This document shows positions 42,026-50,442 of a stretch of DNA of 64,000 nt, piece by piece. This DNA comes from Saccharomonospora amisosensis (GTDB lineage Bacteria > Actinomycetota > Actinomycetes > Mycobacteriales > Pseudonocardiaceae): positions 186,001 to 250,000 of the forward strand of contig NZ_JAAOYM010000002.1 in the NCBI RefSeq assembly GCF_011761185.1, in the 5' to 3' direction. How positions within the stretch are numbered: the stretch's first letter is position 1; each line of letters starts with the position of its first letter. Under the pieces are notes generated by a model that made no database searches, was not told the DNA's origin, and saw nothing but the letters and a program-made list of their open reading frames with translations. The translations under genes and the position numbers were made by a program.

Positions 42026-42031
42026 TAGCGT
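42026..42031 (+). promoter_or_regulatory. Predicted -10 element (TAGCGT) for leaderless start at 42039
   Basis: TAGCGT is followed by 7 nt and the GTG at 42039; no Shine-Dalgarno. Confidence 0.45.
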
Positions 42032-42038
42032 GTGAGGC

Positions 42039-42905
42039 GTGTCAAGCGCTGTGGAACTCCCGCCCCCCGGCCCGCGAGGAATCCCGCCCCTGTTCGCGCG
42101 GCTCGTAGACGATTCGGCACTGTTCCCGCCAAGCGAAGCGACGATGCGCGAGGCGCTCGAGAAGCACCTCGAGACGAGAGCAGGGGAACACGCCGGAATG
42201 CTTGGCGTGTTCCTGTGTCAGGCCTCCCGGCTGCCGGAGATGATCACCGAGTTGATCAAGATCCGGCCTGCCGAGCCGCTGCCGCTTTCGCTGATCATCG
42301 ACACCGGCCTCGGCGGCGTTCCGAAGGCCATCTCCATCGTCGAATCGCGCAACGAACTGCTCTCGCTGCGCATGGTCGAAATGCCCGCACCCTCCGACGT
42401 CGACGAGGTCTGGTTGGAGCGGGTGTCGGAATTCGTGCCCGAGGACGTCGTACGGGTCGTCGAACCCCGCAGGGGTGTGGGCTGGCTCGACGGCGTGCGC
42501 AAGGTCATCGAACACGGAAGCTGGCCGAAGATCCGATGCGGAGGTCTCTCCAGCGAGAACTTCCCCAGCATCGACGACGTCGCGGATTTCCTGTCCGTGG
42601 TGAGCAGCTACCCCGGAGCTTCGTTCAAGGCGACCAACAGCCTGCAGCGCGCCGTGCGGCACACCGACAAGGCGACCGGCTTCGAGCACCACGGGTTCTT
42701 GAACCTGCTGGTCGCATCGGCCCGCTGCCTTTGCGGAGGCGATGTACGTGAGGCACTTGCCTCCACCGACGGTGAGGTGCTGGCGGGCGAAGTGAGTTCG
42801 TTCAGCGATCCCGCCGCCGCAGCGGTGCGTTCGCTGTTCACCTCCTATGCCTCGGTGAGCTTCACCGAGCCCATCGCGGACCTGAAAGGGCTGGGCCTGC
42901 TGTGA
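42039..42905 (+). CDS. Conserved-looking protein of unknown function
   Basis: 288 residues from GTG 42039, soluble and without signal or TM helix. Features: PPLFARLVDDSALFPPSEATMREALEKHLE near the N-terminus, SLIIDTGLGGVPKAISIVE, IRCGGLSSENFPSIDDVADFLSVV, and HHGFLNLLVASARCLCGGDVREALA near the C-terminus. The alternating strand/helix pattern suggests an alpha/beta fold, perhaps TIM-barrel-like (guess). Its stop overlaps the IclR start by 4 nt, so it is co-translated with that regulator. Confidence 0.75.
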   Translation: MSSAVELPPPGPRGIPPLFARLVDDSALFPPSEATMREALEKHLETRAGEHAGMLGVFLCQASRLPEMITELIKIRPAEPLPLSLIIDTGLGGVPKAISIVESRNELLSLRMVEMPAPSDVDEVWLERVSEFVPEDVVRVVEPRRGVGWLDGVRKVIEHGSWPKIRCGGLSSENFPSIDDVADFLSVVSSYPGASFKATNSLQRAVRHTDKATGFEHHGFLNLLVASARCLCGGDVREALASTDGEVLAGEVSSFSDPAAAAVRSLFTSYASVSFTEPIADLKGLGLL

Positions 42906-43534
42906 CAAGGGAGAGCTCGCTGACATTGGATCGCGGGCTCGCCCTGTTACAGGCCGTGGCGGACACCGGTGGTGAGGCAGCCACGATCTCTCAACTCGCC
43001 GCCACGATCGGTACCAGCAGGGCTGCCGTCTACCGGTTGCTCGTGCCGCTGGCCGAGCGGGGGCTGGTGTGGCGGGACGGCAGTAAGGTCCGGCTGGGTG
43101 CCGGAGTGCTGCGGCTGGCGGGCCAGATGTTGCCGCAGCTGCGTGATGTCGCCCGGCCCGTGCTGCGTGGGTTGGCCGAGTCGGTCGGCGTCACCGCACA
43201 TCTTTCCGTGGCCGAAGGTGACCAGCTCCATGTGATCGCCGTCGCTGAGCCGTCCTGGACGTCGTTCCACGTGGCCTACCGGATCGGCAGCAGGCATCCG
43301 ATCTCACGAGGCGCGGCGGGTAAGGCCCTCGCACTGCGGCCGAGGGGCAGGGAATGGGCGGCAGCGACAGGAGAGCCGCAGCCGGGCACGTTCGGCGTGG
43401 CGGCTCCGGTCCGCGGGGTTACGGGGTTGCGTGCCAGCGTCGGTGTGGTGGCACTCGAGGCGATGGACAACGCGAGTGTGGGGCCACAGGTCGCGCGGGC
43501 GGCGGGAGAACTCGCCGACGTGCTGCGAGGCTGA
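42902..43534 (+). CDS. IclR-family transcriptional regulator
   Basis: 210 residues from GTG 42902 (GTGA overlap). The winged HTH (about 6-65) reads LDRGLALLQAVADTGGEAATISQLAATIGTSRAAVYRLLVPLAERGLVW. The effector domain (about 85-205) is shorter than usual but has PVLRGLAESVGVTAHLSVAEGDQLHVIAVAEP, HPISRGAAGKAL and a truncated end. IclR proteins sense small catabolites. The target and effector are unknown; the coupled upstream gene is the first candidate. Confidence 0.88.
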   Translation: MTRESSLTLDRGLALLQAVADTGGEAATISQLAATIGTSRAAVYRLLVPLAERGLVWRDGSKVRLGAGVLRLAGQMLPQLRDVARPVLRGLAESVGVTAHLSVAEGDQLHVIAVAEPSWTSFHVAYRIGSRHPISRGAAGKALALRPRGREWAAATGEPQPGTFGVAAPVRGVTGLRASVGVVALEAMDNASVGPQVARAAGELADVLRG

Positions 43535-43551
43535 GCCAGGAACCGCTCGCC

Positions 43552-44154
43552 TCAGCCCAACAGCGCGCTGCCGAAAGCGAAAGCCGAAAGGCCCGCGAAA
43601 ACGAATCCGGCCACCCGCTGCAGCATGCGTGGATGGATCCGGTTGCGGATCTTGTGGCCGAGCAGCACAGCCAGGGCGGCCACGCCAACCAAAGCGAAGA
43701 AGGAACCCAGTCCGACGGCCAACGGCTGAGCATAGCGGGCCGCGAGGCCCGCGGTGGCAAGCTGCGACGCATCACCCCATTCGGCTGCGAACAGCACCCC
43801 GAACGACGAAAGCGCGCCCCGCCCGAACGAGGCTGGTGCCGCGGCCATGCGCGCCGCGTCGTGGGCGCCGTCGTCGGCCGTTCGGAAACCCTGCCGCAAC
43901 AACATCGCCGAGCCCGCGCCGAAGAGCACGCCTACGACCGTGGAAACGAGCCGATCGGGTAGCAGCGTCAACACGCTCCCGAACGCCACGGCGATGACGG
44001 CTTGCGCGGCGAAAGCCGCGATCACCCCGGTAAGCACTGCCCTCGAGCGGAAACGGGTGCTGAGCACCAGCGTCGCCACGAACGTTTTGTCGGGCAGTTC
44101 CACAGCGACGACCAGCGCGAACGCGGCTACGAAAGCAAGCAGGGCCGACGACAT
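43552..44154 (-). CDS. GDT1/UPF0016 (TMEM165-like) divalent-cation transporter
   Basis: 200 residues from ATG 44154. Six TM helices in two halves, each with the family's E-x-G-D-K/R-[TS]-type motif: ALVVAVELPDKTFVATLVLSTRF (E-L-P-D-K-T variant) and SFGVLFAAEWGDASQLATAGLAARY (E-W-G-D-A-S). Known relatives export Mn2+ or exchange Ca2+/Mn2+ for protons. The start is chosen because MSSALLAFVAAFAL opens the first helix; an upstream extension is unlikely. Control may involve the structured region upstream. Confidence 0.88.
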   Translation of the reverse strand: MSSALLAFVAAFALVVAVELPDKTFVATLVLSTRFRSRAVLTGVIAAFAAQAVIAVAFGSVLTLLPDRLVSTVVGVLFGAGSAMLLRQGFRTADDGAHDAARMAAAPASFGRGALSSFGVLFAAEWGDASQLATAGLAARYAQPLAVGLGSFFALVGVAALAVLLGHKIRNRIHPRMLQRVAGFVFAGLSAFAFGSALLG

Positions 44155-44197
44155 CCTTGGTGAGCACCCCCTATTCACTTCAACGATAAAGGGGAGT

Positions 44198-44311
44198 GCA
44201 GAAAATGCCCAGCACATGGGAAACACGAATCGCCGAATAAGCCGGGCAGAAAAATGCCGTGTCGGCCACCCTTACTATTTGTTTCGGCGCGCCGAAAGCT
44301 ATTCTTTCGGC
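44198..44311 (+). promoter_or_regulatory. Structured region upstream of cydA: direct repeats and mutually exclusive hairpins
   Basis: GCAGAAAATGCC (44198-44209) recurs as GCAGAAAAATGCC (44246-44258); each can form a GCA/TGC mini-stem. Downstream, TTTCGGC (44282-44288) can pair with GCCGAAA (44291-44297), making a 16-bp palindrome. The same GCCGAAAG (44291-44298) can instead pair with CTTTCGGC (44304-44311) around a 5-nt loop. The alternatives exclude each other, as in an attenuator or RNA switch. I could not match this to a known riboswitch class. Confidence 0.45.
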
Positions 44312-44319
44312 AGCCGAGG

Positions 44320-44351
44320 TGGCTCACCGGGACCTAGGTCCCGGTGAGCCA
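44320..44351. promoter_or_regulatory. 32-bp perfect palindrome with DosR/DevR-box-like core, upstream of cydA
   Basis: Each half starts or ends with the 16-mer TGGCTCACCGGGACCT or its complement. The core CGGGACCTAGGTCCCG matches 14 of 16 positions of the known DosR core SGGGACTWWAGTCCCS. Two more GGGACC half-sites follow at 44352-44357 and 44360-44365. The centre lies 66 nt before the cydA GTG. A DevR-like regulator and DevS-like kinase are encoded nearby. Perfect symmetry also allows an RNA hairpin, so a transcript-level role is not excluded. Confidence 0.7.
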
Positions 44352-44401
44352 GGGACCACGGGACCTGATCCGGGAAGCCGGAGGGCGGCAAAGTTGATCT
44401 C

Positions 44402-45913
44402 GTGGAGGTCCTGGAACTAGCACGCTGGCAGTTCGGCATCACAACCGTCTACCACTTCCTCATGGTCCCGCTGACGATCGGACTTTCCGTCCTGGTCGCG
44501 GGCATGCAGACGGCCTGGGTGCGTACCGGCGACGAGCGATACCTGAAGATGACGAAGTTCTGGGGCAAGTTGCTCCTTGTCAACTTCGCGATGGGCGTGG
44601 TCACGGGGATAGTGCAGGAGTTCCAGTTCGGGATGAACTGGAGCGAGTACTCCCGCTTCGTCGGGGACGTGTTCGGCGCGCCGCTGGCCATGGAGGGACT
44701 CGTCGCGTTCTTCGTCGAGTCGACGTTCCTCGGGCTGTGGATCTTCGGCTGGGGCAGGCTGCCCAAGCGGGTGCACCTGGCCACCGTGTGGGCATTCTCC
44801 CTGGCCACCCTGGCCTCGGCGTACTTCATTCTCGCGGCCAACTCGTGGATGCAGCACCCCGTCGGCGCGGAGTTCGTGGACGGCAAGCCCACCATGAACT
44901 CCATCTGGGCCGTACTGACGAACAACACCGCGCTCGCGGCCATCCCACACACCATCGCCGGGGCCTTCGCCGTGGCGGCGGCCTTCCTCGTCGGCATCGC
45001 CGCCTGGCAACTGTGGCGCAAGCGGCCTTCCGGCGACGAGCACGCTCCCGCGTGGCGCTCCTCGCTCAAACTCGGCGCATGGGTCGGTGTCGTCTCATTC
45101 GTCGCACTGCTGGTCACCGGCGACCAGCAGGGAAAGCTCATGTTCGAGCAGCAGCCGATGAAGATGGCCGCGGCGGAGGCGCTGTGCGAGACAGAGCAGC
45201 CCGCCAGCTTCTCGATCCTGGCGATCGGGGACGTCGCGGACGCGGACTGCGAAAGCGTCAAGACGTTCACGGTGCCCGCGCTGCTGTCCTTCCTGGCGCA
45301 CAACGACTTCACCACAGAGGTGAAGGGTGTGCGGGACCTGGTGGGCGAGTACCAGGCGCGGTACGGCTCCACTTACCCGAACGACCCCATGCTCGGCGAG
45401 CTGGCGGGTAAGCCGATCGACTACGTGCCCAACCTGCCGGTGACCTACTGGGGCTTCCGCATCATGATCGGGTTCGGCGCGGTTGCCGCCGCCATCGGAG
45501 TGGCGGCCCTGTGGCTGACCCGGCGAGGCAGGATTCCGCGGTCACCCTGGTTCCCTCGCATGGCCTTGCTCGGCATCGCGCTGCCGTTCATCGCCAACAG
45601 CGCGGGCTGGATCTTCACCGAGATGGGTCGCCAGCCGTTCGTCGTCGTCCCGAACCCCTCCGGTGTGGACGGCGTGTGGATGTTCACGGCGCAGGCGGTT
45701 TCGAACGTGTCGACCGGCGAGGTGTGGACCTCGCTGATCTCGCTGACGGCGGTGTACGCCGCACTCGCCGTCGTGGAGGTGTTCCTGCTGGTCAAGTACG
45801 TCCGGGGCGGCGTCGACGCGGTTTTGCCACCGAAGAAGTCGCCACCAGGGGAAGGCGACTCCGGCGACCCCGACGAATCCGGAACCGACGACGCGCTCGC
45901 GTTCGCCTACTGA
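44402..45913 (+). CDS. cydA: Cytochrome bd ubiquinol/menaquinol oxidase subunit I
   Basis: 503 residues from GTG 44402. It has the CydA helices and ligands: RWQFGITTVYHFLMVPLTIGLSVLVAG (heme ligand H18), VTGIVQEFQFGMNWSEYSRFVGDVFGAPLAMEGLVAFFVESTFLGLWIFGW (proton-path glutamates), NSWMQHPVGAEF, and IPHTIAGAFAVAAAFLVGI (second heme His). The quinol loop is of the short type. The enzyme oxidises quinol with high oxygen affinity at low oxygen. The first gene of the cyd operon, it follows the DosR-like palindrome by 50 nt; GGAGGG is 16 nt upstream, farther than usual. Confidence 0.96.
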   Translation: MEVLELARWQFGITTVYHFLMVPLTIGLSVLVAGMQTAWVRTGDERYLKMTKFWGKLLLVNFAMGVVTGIVQEFQFGMNWSEYSRFVGDVFGAPLAMEGLVAFFVESTFLGLWIFGWGRLPKRVHLATVWAFSLATLASAYFILAANSWMQHPVGAEFVDGKPTMNSIWAVLTNNTALAAIPHTIAGAFAVAAAFLVGIAAWQLWRKRPSGDEHAPAWRSSLKLGAWVGVVSFVALLVTGDQQGKLMFEQQPMKMAAAEALCETEQPASFSILAIGDVADADCESVKTFTVPALLSFLAHNDFTTEVKGVRDLVGEYQARYGSTYPNDPMLGELAGKPIDYVPNLPVTYWGFRIMIGFGAVAAAIGVAALWLTRRGRIPRSPWFPRMALLGIALPFIANSAGWIFTEMGRQPFVVVPNPSGVDGVWMFTAQAVSNVSTGEVWTSLISLTAVYAALAVVEVFLLVKYVRGGVDAVLPPKKSPPGEGDSGDPDESGTDDALAFAY

Positions 45914-46124
45914 GGAAGGTGGAGCAGATGCTTCGGCCCGCCAATCGAGCAACCGGAGAGCAGGTACCAACCCCCACCCTCTCCGGGGGGCGACCCCGCT
46001 CTCAGGCTACCGGCTTCGCCGGTATCCACGGGTTCTTACCTGCGGGTTGTGGACAACTCGGGGGGTTGTACACAGCCTGGGGAAACTTGGTTTCACGTGA
46101 GACATCGACCGGAGGGCAGTCGTA
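45914..46124 (+). other. Structured 211-nt gap between cydA and cydB
   Basis: No gene is visible. TACCGGC-TTC-GCCGGTA (46008-46024) is a perfect hairpin, and a C/G-rich block (CCACCCTCTCCGGGGGGCG) precedes it. TGTGGACAA (46048-46056) is the exact complement of the actinobacterial DnaA box TTGTCCACA, and TTGTACACA (46066-46074) matches it at 8 of 9. A gap is unusual within cydAB, which is normally nearly contiguous. Confidence 0.6.
46048..46074. promoter_or_regulatory. Two DnaA-box-like nonamers in opposite orientation
   Basis: TGTGGACAA at 46048-46056 (perfect on the minus strand) and TTGTACACA at 46066-46074 (one mismatch on the plus strand), 9 nt apart. Two boxes are far too few for oriC; they may titrate or recruit DnaA, or be coincidental. 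Confidence 0.35.
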
Positions 46125-47135
46125 GTGGACCTGGCAACCCTCTGGTTCTGCGTCGTCGCGCTGTTCTGGCTCGGCTACCTCTTCCTGGAAGGCTTCGACT
46201 TCGGCGTTGGCATGCTGCTGCCCGTACTCGGTCGTGACGACGCCGAGCGGCGCGTCATGATCAACACGATCGGTCCGGTGTGGGACGGCAACGAGGTGTG
46301 GCTCATCGTGGCCGGCGGCGCCACGTTCGCCGCGTTCCCCGCCTGGTACGCCGGGCTGTTCTCCGCCGCCTACCTGCCACTGCTGGTGCTGCTACTCGCG
46401 CTGATCGGCCGCGGCGTCGCCTTCGAGTACCGCGGCAAGGTCGACTCGGCACGGTGGCGGCGCGCTTGGGACAGGGTGATCGTCGCGGGCTCGTGGATCC
46501 CGCCGCTCGGTGTCGGGCTCGTGCTGGCCACCACCGTGCTCGGGCTCCCCATCGACGCCGCGGGAAACCGGGTCGGCTCGCCGTTCGCGGCCGTGCGCTG
46601 GGAGACACTGCTGGGTGCGCTGGCCATCGCCGGGTTCTCGCTCGTTCACGGCGCCACCTTCCTGGCGCTGAAGACCGAAGGCGAACTGCGGGAACGCGCA
46701 CGGGCTCTCGCACTTCGCATCGCACCCGCCGCGCTGTTCCCGCTCGTGGCGCTCGGGCTGTTCGTGCAATGGCGGGAGGGCGTGACCTGGACCCTCGTGC
46801 CGCTGCTCGTCGTGCCGCTGGCAGGTGCCGTCGGGTGGTGGCGGCTGGCCGTGGGAAGGGAGGGGCAGGCCTTCGCCGCGTTCGGCGTGCTCATCGCCGC
46901 GGCCGCGATAACCCTGTTCGGCGGCCTCTACCCTGAGGTGCTTCCCTCCACGCTGGCTGACGCCTACTCGCTGACGGTGGAAAACGCGTCCTCCAGCTCC
47001 TACACCCTGCGCGTCATGACCTGGGTGGCGGCCTTCGGAGCTCCCGCCGTGCTCGTCTACCAGGGCTGGACCTACTGGGTGTTCCGCAACCGCATCGGCA
47101 CAAGGCACATCCCGAAGGCGCACGTACCCCGATGA
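46125..47135 (+). CDS. cydB: Cytochrome bd oxidase subunit II
   Basis: 336 residues from GTG 46125. The CydB signatures are clear: LATLWFCVVALFWLGYLFLEGFDFGVGML, RRVMINTIGPVWDGNEVWLIVAGGATFAAFPAWYAGLFSAAYLPLLVLLLALIGRGVAFEYR, and the C-terminal VMTWVAAFGAPAVLVYQGWTYWVFRNRI. It partners CydA at the membrane. The stop overlaps the cydDC start by 4 nt. Confidence 0.96.
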   Translation: MDLATLWFCVVALFWLGYLFLEGFDFGVGMLLPVLGRDDAERRVMINTIGPVWDGNEVWLIVAGGATFAAFPAWYAGLFSAAYLPLLVLLLALIGRGVAFEYRGKVDSARWRRAWDRVIVAGSWIPPLGVGLVLATTVLGLPIDAAGNRVGSPFAAVRWETLLGALAIAGFSLVHGATFLALKTEGELRERARALALRIAPAALFPLVALGLFVQWREGVTWTLVPLLVVPLAGAVGWWRLAVGREGQAFAAFGVLIAAAAITLFGGLYPEVLPSTLADAYSLTVENASSSSYTLRVMTWVAAFGAPAVLVYQGWTYWVFRNRIGTRHIPKAHVPR

Positions 47136-50100
47136 ACTCTCCCACCCGAGCCATCCTTCCCGCCAAAGTGTCCGCAGTGGACACAGGCCGGGTGGGACGA
47201 GGTCCGCTCGGTGCGCTGCCCGCACTGTCGGTCGCGGCGCGCCGGGCGCTGGCCTTGACCGCCGCGCTGTCCCTGCTGAACGCGGGTGCACTCGTGGCGC
47301 AGGCTTTTCTGCTCGCCTCGATACTGGCCGACATCGTCGCGGGCGAGTTCACAGGGCACGGTCCGAGGCTGGCCGCACTGCTGGCGGCGGTGCTCATTCG
47401 CGCCGTACTCGGCTGGGCGATGCGGGTGGTCGCGGCCCGCGCCGCGGTGGGCGCGAAGGAAGAGCTACGCGCCAAGGTGGTCGACCACGCCGTCGGTCTC
47501 GGTCCGGAGTGGATCGCCAAGCGCGGTCCCGGCGAGCTGACCGCACTGACGACCAGAGGACTCGACGCGCTCGACGCCTACTTCACCGACTACCTGCCCG
47601 CGCTCGTCACCGCGGCCGTCGTCCCGCTCGCCGCGGGCGTGGCCGTGCTCCTCGCAGACTGGCCCTCGGCCCTGCTCATCGCGCTCACCGTGCCGCTGCT
47701 TCCGTTGTTCGCGATCCTCGTCGGCAAGTACACCGCGGAGCGGGTCGGCGCCTCGACCGACGCGCTGCACCGGATGTCGGGGCACTTGCTCGAACTCGTG
47801 CGAGCCCTGCCGGTGCTCGCCGCATTCGGCCGGGCAGGCGCACAGGCCGACGCCGTCCGCCGCGTCAGCGAACGGCACCGCAAGGCCACACTCTCCACCC
47901 TGCGCATCGCGTTCTCCTCCGCGTTCGTGCTCGAACTCGCCGCGACGCTTTCCGTCGCACTGGTGGCGGTGGTGATCGGTCTTCGCCTGGTCTCCGGCGA
48001 CCTCACGCTCGCTATCGGACTCGGGGTACTGATCCTCGCTCCCGAGTGCTACCAGCCGTTACGGTCCGTCGGGGCGGCCTTCCACGCCAGCGAGGACGGC
48101 GTCGAAGCCGTTCGGCGAGTCGCCGACGTGCTCGCCGAACCCGGTGCCGACACCGGCACCGTGGTTCCACCGCGCGGCGAGCTACGGGTCCGCGAACTGC
48201 GCGTTCGGCGGCGCGACAGCTTCGCCCCCGACGGCGAGACGTTCACCGCCGTTCCCGGATCGACCGTGTGGCTGACCTCGCCCAGCGGGGCAGGCAAGAC
48301 GACGACGCTGTCCGTGCTGCTCGGGTTCGTGCGCCCGACAAGCGGCAGCGTCACCATCGCGGGCGTGCCACTGGAGCAGGTGGACCTGGCGGCCTGGCGC
48401 GAGCGCGTCGCGTGGGTACCGCAGTCGCCCGCTTTCGCGGGTGGCACCGTCCGCAGCGAACTCGAACTGGCAGCGGCCCAACCCGAAGAGATCACCGAGA
48501 TGCTCGCGCGGCTGGACCTCACCGGGCTCGCCGACCGCCCGGTCAACCGGTTGTCCACCGGGCAGCGGCAGCGAGTCGCCGTGGCTCGCGCCCTACTGCG
48601 GGTGCGGGCAGGGGCGTGGCTGTTGCTGCTGGACGAACCAACCGCCCACCTGGACGCGCACAACGCCGAACGGGTGCTCGCCGCGGTCGGCGAGGCGCAA
48701 CGGGCCGGGGCGGCCGTGGTGATCGCCGCGCACGAGCGCACCGCGCTCGACACGGGCGATGACCTGGGCGGCCCCGAGCCGACCACGCAGGAAGGTGAGC
48801 CCGGACGCGCTCCGGGCTCACCCCTGCGCCTTCGCCTGCTGCTGGACCGCAGGCTCACCGCGGGCGTGGTGCTCGGCGCCGCCGCGCTGCTCGCGGGCAT
48901 CGCGCTCACCGCCACCTCGGCGTGGCTCATCGCGAAGGCGTCACAACAGCCCCCGATACTCACCCTTGCCGTCGCCATCGTCGGTGTGCGCACCTTCGGC
49001 CTCGGCCGCGCGGGGCTGCGATACGCCGAGCGGCTCGTCACCCACGACGCCGCCTTCCGCATCGCGGGCAGGCTGCGTGAGCGGCTCTGGCGTGCGCTCG
49101 TGCGGCTTGGCCCCACCCGCACACTGGGACTGCGAAGGGGAGAGGGGCTACGCAGGCTCGTCGACGACGTCGACACCGTCCGCGACCTGCTGCCCAGGGT
49201 GGTGACACCCCCGCTCGTGGTGGGCGTAGTGCTCGCCGGAGCGGTGGTCGTGCAGTTCGCCGTGCTGCCTGCCGCCGGGCTCGCGCTCGCCATCGCGGTG
49301 ACCGCCGCCGCAGTGCTCGCCCCCGCACTGGCACTGGCACTCGAACGCCACGCGACCGCGACCCTCTCGGCGGGACGGCGCGACATCGCCACCCAGGTGC
49401 TCTCGCTGTTCGACGCGGCAGCCGAGTTGATCGCCTACGGAGCCGCCGCCGCGCGGCGCGCCGACCTGGCTCGCGCCGACACCCGACTCGCCGCCGCCGC
49501 GCGCAGGCAGGCACTCGGTGCGGGCGCGGCCGACGGCCTGGTCATACTCGCCACCGGAACAGCCGCTGTGGTGAGCACCTGGTTCGCCACGCGAGCGGCC
49601 GCGTCAGGGACTCTCGATCCCGTCCTCGCGCCCGTGCTCGCACTCGTTCCACTGGCGCTTGCCGAGGTGCTGACCATGCTGCCAGCGGCGGCTCAACACT
49701 GGGACTCGCTGCGCGACGCCCGTGGCCAGCTGGCCAGCACGCTGGCAGCCGAACCAGCTCCCGCCCCCGACACGGTCCGGTACACCACGGAAGGCGCGAT
49801 CACCATGCGTGGGGTCGAACTGAGCTGGCCCGAAACCGACCAACCGGTGCTGACCGGGGTGGATCTCGACATTCCCAACGGCTGCCACGTGGCCGTGATC
49901 GGCCCCTCGGGGGCGGGCAAATCCACCCTGCTTGCCGCCCTGCTCGGCTTCCTCCAACCACGGCAGGGCCACATCGTGCTGCCCCAGCGGGTGGCATGGG
50001 CGCCGCAGGAGCCCGGACTCGTCTCCACCACCGTCGCCGAGAACCTTCGCCTTGCCGATCCGCTCGCCACCACCGAGAGACTCACCACCGCGCTCGCCGC

Positions 50101-50440
50101 CGCGGGCCTGCCGGGACTCGACCCCGGCGTCGTCCTCGGCAGCGCGGGGGCAGGCCTTTCCGGTGGGCAGGCGCGCAGGGTCGCGCTCGCGAGGGCACTA
50201 CTCGCCGCTGATGGCGCCGACCTGGTGCTGCTCGACGAACCGACCGCCCACCTCGACGAACCCACCGCCCGCGAGGTGCTGGCGAACCTGGCCGACCTGC
50301 TCGCGGGCAAGACTGTCGTGCACGTCACCCACCGGCAGGAGGAAGCCGCCTTCGCCGACCTCGTGCTGGAGGTACGGGCGGGGAATGTGGCGGCGCACGT
50401 CACCGCGACAAACCCGGTCATGGCGGCCGAAGGAGCCTAA
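47132..50440 (+). CDS. cydDC: Fused CydDC-type ABC exporter needed for cytochrome bd assembly
   Basis: 1102 residues in one chain: TM domain 1 (about 30-320), ATPase 1 (about 350-550; Walker A SPSGAGKTT, signature LSTGQRQR, Walker B LLLLDEPTAHLD), TM domain 2 (about 565-860) and ATPase 2 (about 890-1080; Walker A GPSGAGKST, LSGGQARR, VLLDEPTAHLDEP). In E. coli CydD and CydC are separate and form a heterodimer that exports thiols or handles heme for bd oxidase maturation; fused forms are known in actinobacteria. Both nucleotide sites look intact. GTG/ATG coupling to cydB supports coordinated synthesis. Confidence 0.94.
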   Translation: MNSPTRAILPAKVSAVDTGRVGRGPLGALPALSVAARRALALTAALSLLNAGALVAQAFLLASILADIVAGEFTGHGPRLAALLAAVLIRAVLGWAMRVVAARAAVGAKEELRAKVVDHAVGLGPEWIAKRGPGELTALTTRGLDALDAYFTDYLPALVTAAVVPLAAGVAVLLADWPSALLIALTVPLLPLFAILVGKYTAERVGASTDALHRMSGHLLELVRALPVLAAFGRAGAQADAVRRVSERHRKATLSTLRIAFSSAFVLELAATLSVALVAVVIGLRLVSGDLTLAIGLGVLILAPECYQPLRSVGAAFHASEDGVEAVRRVADVLAEPGADTGTVVPPRGELRVRELRVRRRDSFAPDGETFTAVPGSTVWLTSPSGAGKTTTLSVLLGFVRPTSGSVTIAGVPLEQVDLAAWRERVAWVPQSPAFAGGTVRSELELAAAQPEEITEMLARLDLTGLADRPVNRLSTGQRQRVAVARALLRVRAGAWLLLLDEPTAHLDAHNAERVLAAVGEAQRAGAAVVIAAHERTALDTGDDLGGPEPTTQEGEPGRAPGSPLRLRLLLDRRLTAGVVLGAAALLAGIALTATSAWLIAKASQQPPILTLAVAIVGVRTFGLGRAGLRYAERLVTHDAAFRIAGRLRERLWRALVRLGPTRTLGLRRGEGLRRLVDDVDTVRDLLPRVVTPPLVVGVVLAGAVVVQFAVLPAAGLALAIAVTAAAVLAPALALALERHATATLSAGRRDIATQVLSLFDAAAELIAYGAAAARRADLARADTRLAAAARRQALGAGAADGLVILATGTAAVVSTWFATRAAASGTLDPVLAPVLALVPLALAEVLTMLPAAAQHWDSLRDARGQLASTLAAEPAPAPDTVRYTTEGAITMRGVELSWPETDQPVLTGVDLDIPNGCHVAVIGPSGAGKSTLLAALLGFLQPRQGHIVLPQRVAWAPQEPGLVSTTVAENLRLADPLATTERLTTALAAAGLPGLDPGVVLGSAGAGLSGGQARRVALARALLAADGADLVLLDEPTAHLDEPTAREVLANLADLLAGKTVVHVTHRQEEAAFADLVLEVRAGNVAAHVTATNPVMAAEGA

Positions 50441-50442
50441 CC

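Noticed and set aside
44155-44401. Mn2+ riboswitch (yybP-ykoY) for the GDT1-like transporter, or Rex operator for cydA
   Set aside because: A GGGGAGT stretch exists, but on the wrong strand for the transporter, and the rest of the conserved core is absent. No TTGTGAA-N4-TTCACAA-type Rex site is visible. The region is reported only as structured sequence.
46048-46074. Chromosomal origin of replication
   Set aside because: Only two DnaA-box-like nonamers, no AT-rich unwinding region, and no dnaA, dnaN or parAB genes nearby.
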